DNA from: Dehalococcoidia bacterium | Lineage (GTDB): Bacteria; Chloroflexota; Dehalococcoidia; Tepidiformales; Tepidiformaceae | Assembly (NCBI GenBank): GCA_023228745.1 | Contig: JALOAP010000175.1 | Coordinates: 1 to 6,550 of the forward strand | DNA: 6,550 nucleotides | Reading direction: 5' to 3' | Shown: positions 1-5,406 of the stretch, in pieces | Layout: every line of letters begins with the position of its first letter | How positions within the stretch are numbered: position 1 is the stretch's first letter | Notes under the pieces: model-generated | Databases searched by the model: none | Told to the model about the DNA's origin: nothing | Seen by the model: only the letters and a program-made list of their open reading frames with translations | Made by a program: the position numbers and the translations under genes

Positions 1-794
1 CAAACCGCCGAGATGTCCATGAACGGAAAGCACCGGAGCGCCGAATCGGGGTTGAGGTTGAAGATGTGATGCCTTCCCGGAATGAGCATCTTCGCCCCGG
101 CCTTGAACGCTTCGATGAATTTATTGAGCGCGTCGGGGTTTCCCGCCGCCGGGTATCCTTCGTGGTAATGCTTCTCCCCGGCCGGGCCCTTTGAGCAGTC
201 GTATCCGAGCAGATAGATCGGGTTGGCACCGAGGACCATCGCCAGGTTCAACGCGCCATAGCCGCTGTTCTGGCCGTGATACAGCCCTTCCTTACAGCTC
301 TTTGTCCACCCGATCTCCCCGGCCGAGGGAATCGAACACACGTCCGCCGGGTAGGAGTAATTCGACAGGTCAAGCCACACCTTCACTCCGGCGAAATGCG
401 CGAAGGCCGCCTGGTAGTTCCGCTCCGGCCCGTCCGGGTTCTTGGCCCTGTAGTCGGCGTCGATCTTGCCCGACATGAGGTCATCCAAAAGCGGCCGGTC
501 CATCCCAAAGACGATGTCCGCAAAGGGCACGTCGTAGAACGCCTTATTGATGGCGATCACCCTCTCCCCGCGTAGCCGCTCGAAGTCAAATCCTTTGAGG
601 CTGGGCCCGCCGCCGACGATGAAGCAACGCTTCCCCCGCCATGCTCCATCCGGGAACCGTTCAGAGAATGAAACCTTCCCCTTGGCGACAGACCGGTAGT
701 CCTTGAGGCGGCGGGCGTCCTTACGGGAGCGCTCGCCCTCGGCAATGATCCGGGTCACCCTGGGGTCGTTCATTCTCAGCACCTGTCGGGCCAT
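1..794 (-). CDS. GxGPSL Rossmann protein, DUF115/GT42 glycosyltransferase-like (3' end cut by window)
   Basis: The reading frame is open from an ATG at 794 to the window edge, giving 264 residues without the C-terminus. A basic helical lead (about 1-45) is followed by CFIVGGGPSLKGFD (57-70), a nucleotide-binding GxGPSL loop. Next come an Asn in VIAINKAF (N83) and NSGYGALNLAMVLGANPIYL (176-195) leading into LGYD, then a His-rich stretch EKHYHEGYP (207-215) and IFNLNPDSALRCFPF (244-258). This order is the one I know from DUF115 proteins and from GT42 sialyltransferases such as Campylobacter CstII: GNGPSL, a nucleotide-contacting Asn, SG...A..LG..IYL.G.D, a catalytic His and a terminal CPNSLL-like segment. 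That points to a sugar-nucleotide transferase or a related pyrophosphokinase fold; donor and acceptor cannot be read. The start at 794 is chosen because AAGGA lies 4 nt upstream; ATG 799 meets a stop within a few codons and ATG 773 lacks a good site. It is the first gene after the capsid gene. I am sure of the gene and fold group, unsure of the reaction. Confidence 0.85.
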   Translation of the reverse strand, partial: MARQVLRMNDPRVTRIIAEGERSRKDARRLKDYRSVAKGKVSFSERFPDGAWRGKRCFIVGGGPSLKGFDFERLRGERVIAINKAFYDVPFADIVFGMDRPLLDDLMSGKIDADYRAKNPDGPERNYQAAFAHFAGVKVWLDLSNYSYPADVCSIPSAGEIGWTKSCKEGLYHGQNSGYGALNLAMVLGANPIYLLGYDCSKGPAGEKHYHEGYPAAGNPDALNKFIEAFKAGAKMLIPGRHHIFNLNPDSALRCFPFMDISAV

Positions 795-816
795 GTCATC
801 CTTGGAAAATGGCGGA

Positions 817-840
817 CGGGGAGCCCAGAAAGACTCCCCG
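817..840 (-). terminator. GC-rich hairpin downstream of the capsid gene, possible weak terminator
   Basis: A perfect 7-bp inverted repeat (CGGGGAG at 817-823, CTCCCCG at 834-840) with a 10-nt loop lies 37 nt past the capsid stop codon and 22 nt before the next ATG. On the transcribed strand it is followed by TCCGCCATTTTCC, which has only a four-T run, so it is not a textbook intrinsic terminator. It could attenuate read-through from the abundant capsid message or protect its 3' end from exonucleases. The surrounding 795-876 gap holds nothing else I can name; no convincing -35/-10 pair was seen. Confidence 0.4.
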
Positions 841-876
841 CCCGCGTGTGTGCACGGTTTGCTCTGTTGTCCGCGC

Positions 877-1890
877 TTAGCTGATGTTGCAGCGGACGAT
901 CTGTTCCACGTCGGCGACGGTCCCGCCGAACCGCATCCAGCCGTAGGCGACGTCGGAATAGGTTTCGGCCTTGAACTCGTCGAAGATTTTGAGGTCCATC
1001 CGATTGCCGCCGACGAGCTTGTTCTTCGGCAGGCAGACGTGGTAGTAGCTCGAGCTGGCCAACATCGTGGTGGGCACGAGCTGGAAGACGTAGGACACCT
1101 GATTCGGCGAGCCGTCGAACCCCTGGAGCACGAGCTTCAGGGCGTTGTTCAGCCGACCGACCAGGGCGAAGGGACAGACGACTTTCAGCGGCGTGTTGAA
1201 ACTCACGCCATAGCCCTTGTCCTTCACGGCGTCGAAGATCTGGAGGGCGGCGGCGTTGAGCGTCGCAGCGTCCCGGCCGGCCAGGTACCCGGCCGTTCCC
1301 GAGGCCACCCCGTCCGGGTGAGCCTGCCAGGTCATGCGCTGGGCGGCGTAGGTGGCCCCGACCGCTTCGATCAGCGCGTAGAAACTCCCGGCCTTCGTAT
1401 AATTGGCCTTGTTGATGAAGGACTTGGCGTTGTTCTCCAGCTGCCAGAACTTTCGGTCCTCGATCATCGTCCGGTGCCAGCCCAAGCCGGCGCCGTAGAG
1501 GTCGTAGCCGACCTCGACTTTCGAGCCGCTCATCGCATAGATCTGGGCGGGTTTCCCGATGGGGACCTTCGAGAACGTGAGGCCATCCTCGACGTCGTAG
1601 ATGGTGAACCCGTCGTCGTTGGAGTTCCGGGCGTCGATCATGTCGAACACCTGCTCGTAGCCGATGTCGAACATGGGCAGGGCCTGGTACTTCTGGATGA
1701 CCTCGTGGATCGTGGTCTCGAAGTCGCCGGGCGTGCCGAACGCCTGAAGCCGAGCTTCCAGGCGCTGCCGCTGGGAGGCGAACCGTTCGCCGGAAGCCGT
1801 GAAGTTGAGAACCTTGAAGATGTCCGCCCGCGCCTCGGGCGTGGCGAAGTCTTCCTGGGTGAGGGGCCGTCCGAAAAGTTTGTATGACAT
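877..1890 (-). CDS. Major capsid protein, HK97-fold type (inferred)
   Basis: This 337-aa protein is of normal size for a processed or delta-domain-poor major capsid protein. It follows portal, protease/scaffold and decoration genes, which is the usual place of the shell subunit. Residues 15-55 form a charged, probably helical arm. A core rich in beta segments follows (for example FTIYDVEDGLTFSKVP, 95-110), with a long helix-rich block at 140-225. The end, DVAYGWMRFGGTVADVEQIV (313-332), resembles the closing strand of HK97-like subunits. The start at 1890 has AGGAG 8 nt upstream and gives MSYKLFGRPL; the frame stays open further upstream but only across the decoration gene. The gap to that gene is 14 nt, so it has its own ribosome binding site rather than tight coupling. 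Three cysteines (C239, C286, C334) are present. The family assignment rests on synteny plus general character, not on a signature motif. Confidence 0.8.
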   Translation of the reverse strand: MSYKLFGRPLTQEDFATPEARADIFKVLNFTASGERFASQRQRLEARLQAFGTPGDFETTIHEVIQKYQALPMFDIGYEQVFDMIDARNSNDDGFTIYDVEDGLTFSKVPIGKPAQIYAMSGSKVEVGYDLYGAGLGWHRTMIEDRKFWQLENNAKSFINKANYTKAGSFYALIEAVGATYAAQRMTWQAHPDGVASGTAGYLAGRDAATLNAAALQIFDAVKDKGYGVSFNTPLKVVCPFALVGRLNNALKLVLQGFDGSPNQVSYVFQLVPTTMLASSSYYHVCLPKNKLVGGNRMDLKIFDEFKAETYSDVAYGWMRFGGTVADVEQIVRCNIS

Positions 1891-1904
1891 GGTGATGGCT
1901 CCTG

Positions 1905-2261
1905 TTACGCCGCGCACAGGCCGTTGAAGGCCACGAGCACGGTCGTGTCGTCCGCTCCGGCCGTCTTGAGACAGCGGCCGCAGAGGGTGTTGGACCCGGC
2001 GGTTCCGGTGAGTGAGGCGCTGGCGGCCTCGTAGTACACCTTCGCCCCCTGGGAGATGCCCTCGCCCGAACCGGCCTTTTTGGCCAACTCGACCTGGTCC
2101 ATCTGGGAGACGACGGTGACGATTTCTCCGGCGTCCTTGGTTTCGTAGAAGAACCCGACCGTGTCGCCGATCTTGGTCAGGCCCATTTTGGTGCACCCGC
2201 CGCTGGGAACCGTGTAGTTGTCCAGCGCCTGATAGTGCTGACTCCGCATACCGACGCTCAT
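1905..2261 (-). CDS. DUF2190-like capsid decoration (cement) protein
   Basis: The 118-aa product has the DUF2190 pattern. A Gly-rich N-terminal segment (TVPSGGCTKMG, 17-27) leads into GDTVGFFYETKDAGEIVTVVSQ (32-53, a short beta run with the family's G-E-x-V-x-V), then GAKVYYEAA (72-80, matching the usual GD-VYWD), and finally DDTTVLVAFNG (104-114, matching DTTVRVRLNG). Family members sit next to the major capsid gene and bind the outside of the shell, often as trimers, to stabilise it. Four cysteines (C23, C94, C97, C116), including a CxxC, are unusual for this group and may form disulfides or bind metal. ATG 2261 is preceded by AGGAGG with 5 nt spacing, one of the strongest sites in the window. 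It lies 30 nt after the scaffold stop and 14 nt before the capsid gene, consistent with high expression with the capsid. Confidence 0.75.
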   Translation of the reverse strand: MSVGMRSQHYQALDNYTVPSGGCTKMGLTKIGDTVGFFYETKDAGEIVTVVSQMDQVELAKKAGSGEGISQGAKVYYEAASASLTGTAGSNTLCGRCLKTAGADDTTVLVAFNGLCAA

Positions 2262-2280
2262 GATGACCTCCTAGAGCGTC
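2253..2280 (-). promoter_or_regulatory. Hairpin presenting the Shine-Dalgarno and start codon of the decoration gene
   Basis: GACGCTC (2253-2259) and GAGCGTC (2274-2280) are perfect 7-bp complements separated by 14 nt. In the transcript the loop holds UAGGAGG, and the AUG of the decoration gene is at the loop's end. The downstream arm is formed by codons 2 to 4. Such a fold either displays the ribosome binding site in an open loop or hinders initiation until a ribosome finishing the scaffold gene 12 nt upstream opens it. The symmetry is visible in the sequence; the regulatory effect is inference. Confidence 0.5.
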
Positions 2281-2291
2281 CCCGAGGCTTA

Positions 2292-2885
2292 TCAGTCCTT
2301 GGGGAGAAGAGACTTGTCGCTGATGTCCGGGAGCGAACCTTCCCCGCCGGCGTTCGCGTTGCCGCCCTTTCCGTCCGTGCCTCCGCCCGAAGCGTTGCCT
2401 TTGTTCTGCGGGGTGGTGTTCCCGCCGCCCTTGGTCCCGGCCTTGCCGGGTTCCCCGAACAACTCCTGACCTTCCGCGACCGCGGTGTCCATGAACTTGT
2501 TCAGGTCGTCTTTGAGCTTGGCTTCTTCGGTTGGGGTGAAGGACTTTTCGAACTGCTTGCGAACGTACTTTGCGAGACGTTCGTCCTTTTCAAGCGCGGG
2601 ACGTTCCTTGAGCACGGCTTCGAACTGCTCCCGGGCCTGAGTCTTGAGGCTGCTGGATTTGTGAGACGCCAGCGAGTCCTGAAGGGTTTTCTTCTCCGCC
2701 TCCAGGGTGGCGACTTTCGTCTCCAGCTCCTGACGCTTGCGGATGTCGTAGCCCTTCGCGTTGTTGATCTTCTCCTCCACGTGCTCACGCATGAAGGGGT
2801 CTGAGGTAAGCTCCGCGATCTGGAACAGATCGGACGGCTTGTGCTTGCCCTCCTGGATGGCCTTGCGGATTTCTTCCAGGGTCAT
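2292..2885 (-). CDS. Nested scaffold protein from an internal in-frame start (predicted)
   Basis: Codon 203 of the protease-scaffold gene is an ATG preceded by the sequence AAGGAGG (2896-2902), an exact anti-16S complement, with 10 nt spacing. Initiation here would yield a 197-aa protein, MTLEEIRKAIQEGK onward, holding only the coiled-coil scaffold part without the protease domain. The boundary falls right after the protease's final segment (FAGATLIAQLQAF). This is the layout of lambda C/Nu3, where the scaffold is translated from inside the protease gene so that scaffold greatly outnumbers protease. The start and Shine-Dalgarno are seen directly; that it is used is inference. The site could in principle be chance, as NRQGGEK needs purine-rich codons, but its position at the domain border argues otherwise. 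Confidence 0.6.
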   Translation of the reverse strand: MTLEEIRKAIQEGKHKPSDLFQIAELTSDPFMREHVEEKINNAKGYDIRKRQELETKVATLEAEKKTLQDSLASHKSSSLKTQAREQFEAVLKERPALEKDERLAKYVRKQFEKSFTPTEEAKLKDDLNKFMDTAVAEGQELFGEPGKAGTKGGGNTTPQNKGNASGGGTDGKGGNANAGGEGSLPDISDKSLLPKD

Positions 2886-3491
2886 GGTCTTCTCGCCTCC
2901 TTGGCGGTTGGTCTCCGCGAACGCCTGGAGCTGCGCAATCAGCGTCGCCCCGGCAAACGCGGGCTTATCGATCGCGGAATTACTCAGCGCAATCCCGTTG
3001 ATCTCTTGAATGTCGGCCTCTTGAACATCAAATTCCCGGGCGTTCTCCGGTACCCGAACGATGGCCTCGATCGAGGCGACATCGAAGGGGATGTCCTGAA
3101 ACTGAGGGTAGATGTAGACGGCGGCAACGGAGGACATGGCGTCCCCGACGCGCTTGAAGAGCTTGCCGACGACTTCGCCGATGGGTTGCCGGTTGGCATA
3201 GTCTGAGGGCTTGGCGTCCGGGCCCTTGGCGGGGTGGCCGTTGTAGACCGGGGCCCCGAGTCCGAGCTTGGACGTCAGGGCTTCGATGGCTGAGCGATAC
3301 CAGCGCTGGAGGGTGGCTCCAATCCCGGCAACCTTCGGCTGAGCCTCCCCTTCCTGACCGATAACGAAGGCGAGGATCTTCGGGTTTGGGTCCTCGCGTT
3401 TGATATCGGAGATGGTACGGGGGGAGACCATGCCCATGACCTCATCGGAGGACATGGCCAGGAGCCGGCCGAGAATGCGCGTGGTGTTCAT
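2292..3491 (-). CDS. Prohead protease-scaffold fusion protein
   Basis: This 399-aa protein has two parts. Residues about 35-195 look like a phage prohead protease of the DUF2213/Mu gpI-like group. They include PVYNGHPAKG (81-90, candidate catalytic H86), NRQPIGEVVGKLF (100-112), beta-rich IEAIVRV (141-147) and GIALSNSAIDKPAFAGATLIA (166-186), the usual I-x-x-[IV]-[AS]-L...-P-A-F-x-x-A ending with serines 170 and 172 as candidate nucleophiles. Residues 203-399 look like a scaffold: a charged helical region, a coiled coil at about 249-290 (LETKVATLEAEKKTLQDSL) and a Gly/Asn-rich disordered tract at 345-386. The start at 3491 follows GGAGG by 10 nt and overlaps the previous stop in ATGA; an upstream ATG at 3713 only extends across the previous gene in another frame. 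The protease would cleave scaffold and itself during maturation. The exact peptidase family and catalytic residues are unproven. Confidence 0.82.
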   Translation of the reverse strand: MNTTRILGRLLAMSSDEVMGMVSPRTISDIKREDPNPKILAFVIGQEGEAQPKVAGIGATLQRWYRSAIEALTSKLGLGAPVYNGHPAKGPDAKPSDYANRQPIGEVVGKLFKRVGDAMSSVAAVYIYPQFQDIPFDVASIEAIVRVPENAREFDVQEADIQEINGIALSNSAIDKPAFAGATLIAQLQAFAETNRQGGEKTMTLEEIRKAIQEGKHKPSDLFQIAELTSDPFMREHVEEKINNAKGYDIRKRQELETKVATLEAEKKTLQDSLASHKSSSLKTQAREQFEAVLKERPALEKDERLAKYVRKQFEKSFTPTEEAKLKDDLNKFMDTAVAEGQELFGEPGKAGTKGGGNTTPQNKGNASGGGTDGKGGNANAGGEGSLPDISDKSLLPKD

Positions 3492-3751
3492 GGTGATAAG
3501 TCCTCCGGCATTACCCCTAATCGAATGGCCATCCGCTCTTCTGGCGATAACTCCGTGTTTTCTTCTTGGGGTTTTATCATCCTCATGAAGGCGGCATATC
3601 GCGGAGAGATTGAGCGAATAATGGATAATTCCCATCCGGCCTTCGGGCCTTTTACATAAAGCCGTTTGCCGCGAAAATAGCGCGTGCTTCCGCGCAGTGC
3701 CTGAGCCCACCATATTGGGACTCCATCTTTTCGCAGTATCAAGCGTTTCAT
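3488..3751 (-). CDS. Small basic protein of unknown function, atypical composition
   Basis: I do not recognise this 87-aa protein. The N-terminal two thirds are basic and aromatic (MKRLILRKDGVPIWW, STRYFRGKRLYVKGPKAGWEL), suggesting a small beta-rich or RNA/DNA-contacting fold. The C-terminus, LSPEERMAIRLGVMPEDL (68-85), is a predicted helix resembling the L-[ST]-x-E...LG[VI]-x-x-E motif that I recall from Mu-like protease/scaffold and other head-assembly proteins. Start ATG 3751 lies 1 nt after the preceding stop (TGAcATG) with a modest AAGG 6 nt upstream; its stop overlaps the next ATG (ATGA). Base composition falls to about 49% GC over 3481-3660, against well over 60% on both sides. It uses ATA, TTA and AAA codons that its neighbours largely avoid, so recent acquisition is likely. 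It is placed where many Mu-like phages carry a larger head-morphogenesis gene. Confidence 0.75.
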   Translation of the reverse strand: MKRLILRKDGVPIWWAQALRGSTRYFRGKRLYVKGPKAGWELSIIRSISPRYAAFMRMIKPQEENTELSPEERMAIRLGVMPEDLSP

Positions 3752-3752
3752 G

Positions 3753-4040
3753 TCAGCCCTTCTTCGCCCGGCCCTTCTTCTTCTCGGGCTCCGCTTCCGT
3801 CATGGGCGCGGGCTCGGTTTTCGTCTCCGTCCCCACGTACTGCTTCCGGATCTCCTCGATGTTGCCGGTGGTGATCATCGGACCCTTGGCCGGCCGCCGC
3901 TTCCCTTCCTCTGGGCGGGTCGGTAGTTGCGGCTGGATCGTGTTCGTGGTCAGCGCGGGCTTGCGCTCACGCACTTCCGGCCGCGGCGCCTCCACCTCGT
4001 TTGTCGTGATGGCTTTCGGTTTCTGCTTCTCGTCTGTCAT
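3753..4040 (-). CDS. Disordered Lys/Pro/Glu-rich protein with three [ILM]TT(G)N motifs
   Basis: This 95-aa protein has no recognised family. It is dominated by Lys, Arg, Glu, Pro and Thr, has almost no aromatic residues (one Tyr) and is probably unfolded as a monomer. A short motif occurs three times: AITTNEVE (10-17), ALTTNTIQ (29-36) and MITTGNIEE (55-63), each after a Pro- and Lys-rich spacer. The end is strongly basic (EKKKGRAKKG). ATG 4040 is preferred over ATG 4076 because it has AGGAGG 6 nt upstream and sits 1 nt after the portal stop (TGAcATG), whereas 4076 lies inside the portal gene. Its position between portal and protease/scaffold suggests a head-assembly accessory, possibly a multivalent peptide that docks on portal, scaffold or shell. 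That role is inference. Confidence 0.75.
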   Translation of the reverse strand: MTDEKQKPKAITTNEVEAPRPEVRERKPALTTNTIQPQLPTRPEEGKRRPAKGPMITTGNIEEIRKQYVGTETKTEPAPMTEAEPEKKKGRAKKG

Positions 4041-4041
4041 G

Positions 4042-5406
4042 TCATTCCTCCTCTTCCTCGGTGTTGTCTTCCTCACCCTCGTCGGGGTGCATCTTTTCGA
4101 AACGCTCCATTCTTTCGTCGCTCTCCTCGGAAACGCGCTGAGCTTCTTCAGTGGCGTTGATGTTGGGAATCTGCTCGAGCACGGTCTGGAGGCTGATCGC
4201 CCCCGAGCTGTAGAGCGGGAGCCAGGTCTCGGTGATCCGCTTCCACGTCTCCGGCGAAACCCTGGGGATGGATACCTTTACCCGTTCGGGGACCAGCGGC
4301 GTGGTCTTGGCGTTGGCGTTCCAGATCGCCATCGCCTTGCGGATGAGCTCCTGGTAGGCCCCGATCCAGATCACGCGCTCCTTGGAGGTGGCGGCCTCGA
4401 CCTGGTCGGAGGTGACTTCTGACCCGGACCCCAGCTTGGTGGTGAGATCGCCGAACCCAAGGAACCCGATGGGAACGCCCGTCGCTCCACTGATGATCTT
4501 GGCCAGGATCAGGATCTCCGTCTCGATGCCCCGCTGCGCCTCGGCCCCGGGCGTCAGGTACAGGAGTTGCCCGGTATGGGTAAAGAGCTTTCTAACCCGC
4601 CAGTTGTTGGCAATGTCCTTAATGGCATCCTTCATCGCCTTGGCTTCGTCGGCCGTGGCGCACTGGATATGGGGGACGGGAGACCCAAACAGGCGGTCGA
4701 TCTCGCGCCAGTCCCGGAGCGCCTTGCTCAGCCATTCGATCTCGGTCAGACACTTGCCGACCTTGGGCGTGGGCTCGTTCGGCTTGTGGACCCGCCCCCC
4801 GAACCGGGCGTAGACGAAGCTGTTTTCCTCGAGCGATTTAAGCCCGGAGCCGTCTTTCCATTCCACCCGCTGATACCAGAGATAGTCATCTTTGGGGTGG
4901 ACGATCGTGTACTTGGTCTCGACCCGGCTCATGTACCGGAGTGAGACCTGCTGGTCGTCATCATTCCACTCCAGTACTCCCAGAAAGCAGCCCTCGAGCT
5001 CGCCTTCCTTGGCCAGGTCCTGGGGCATCTCCCGGTCCAGGCCGTTGTATTCGAAGAAGTCACGGACAAACTGCATTTCCTTGGACTTTGCGTCACCCGG
5101 CCCGCCGTTCTCGTTGACGGCCGAGACCGAGAGCCCTTGGCCGATAATGAAAGCGGCCCGCGTGTCGACGATGTTCCCGAGCTGCACGCAGCCCCATTTA
5201 TCGACAGCCTGGTACTTCTTCGCGGCTGAGTCGATTATCTTCTGGTATGACGTGAAGGCGTTTCCCGAGTAGACGGCCGTTCCTGCTGTCGCCCGGTCCG
5301 CGACGTCGTCGATGACGAAGCCCTCCACCTCTGCCAAGCGGGCGGCCAGGTCGGCGTTTTCTTTTGCCAGGGCTTCGAGTCTGCGGGCCGTCTTGAATAT
5401 GGCCAT
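4042..5406 (-). CDS. Phage portal protein
   Basis: The 454-aa product forms the dodecameric ring at the special vertex through which DNA enters and leaves the capsid. Diagnostic are its length, its place right after the large terminase, the conserved ILAKIISGATGVPIGFLG (300-317) with the following FGDLTTKLGSGSE, and the long helix SKERVIWIGAYQELIRKAMAI (341-361), which correspond to the portal stem and crown-side region of SPP1 gp6-like/Mu-like portals. An early wing region includes IVDTRAAFIIGQGL (79-92). Residues 7-30 (RRLEALAKENADLAARLAEVEG) form a coiled coil, uncommon at a portal N-terminus. The C-terminus is an acidic tail (DEGEEDNTEEEEE). ATG 5406 overlaps the terminase stop by one base (TGATG), with AGAGG about 8 nt upstream within the terminase gene. 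The glutamate codons of the tail double as the Shine-Dalgarno of the next gene. Assignment is firm; the precise portal subfamily is not. Confidence 0.93.
   Translation of the reverse strand: MAIFKTARRLEALAKENADLAARLAEVEGFVIDDVADRATAGTAVYSGNAFTSYQKIIDSAAKKYQAVDKWGCVQLGNIVDTRAAFIIGQGLSVSAVNENGGPGDAKSKEMQFVRDFFEYNGLDREMPQDLAKEGELEGCFLGVLEWNDDDQQVSLRYMSRVETKYTIVHPKDDYLWYQRVEWKDGSGLKSLEENSFVYARFGGRVHKPNEPTPKVGKCLTEIEWLSKALRDWREIDRLFGSPVPHIQCATADEAKAMKDAIKDIANNWRVRKLFTHTGQLLYLTPGAEAQRGIETEILILAKIISGATGVPIGFLGFGDLTTKLGSGSEVTSDQVEAATSKERVIWIGAYQELIRKAMAIWNANAKTTPLVPERVKVSIPRVSPETWKRITETWLPLYSSGAISLQTVLEQIPNINATEEAQRVSEESDERMERFEKMHPDEGEEDNTEEEEE

Noticed and set aside
703..1887. A 394-codon open frame on the plus strand opposite the capsid gene
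   Set aside because: It mirrors the GC-rich capsid gene codon by codon, has no good ribosome binding site, and its product (rich in Val, Gly, Asp, His and Leu without domain pattern) is typical of an antisense shadow.
877..2196. Extending the capsid protein upstream to an ATG at 2196
   Set aside because: The extra 102 residues overlap the decoration gene in another frame and are Arg/Gly-rich without structure; ATG 1890 has AGGAG at proper distance.
1880..3510. Shared ATCACCATG in front of the capsid and protease-scaffold starts
   Set aside because: Nine bases including the start codon in two places is weak; it may simply reflect a favourable initiation context.
2292..3713. Extending the protease-scaffold protein upstream to an ATG at 3713
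   Set aside because: The extension lies out of frame over the 87-aa gene, whereas ATG 3491 has GGAGG and an ATGA junction.
3697..4422. A 241-codon plus-strand open frame with hydrophobic stretches that could pass for a membrane protein
   Set aside because: The Phe/Val/Leu/Ser-rich part is the complement of the Lys/Glu-rich 95-aa gene and the portal's acidic tail; it is opposite well-supported genes and has no Shine-Dalgarno.
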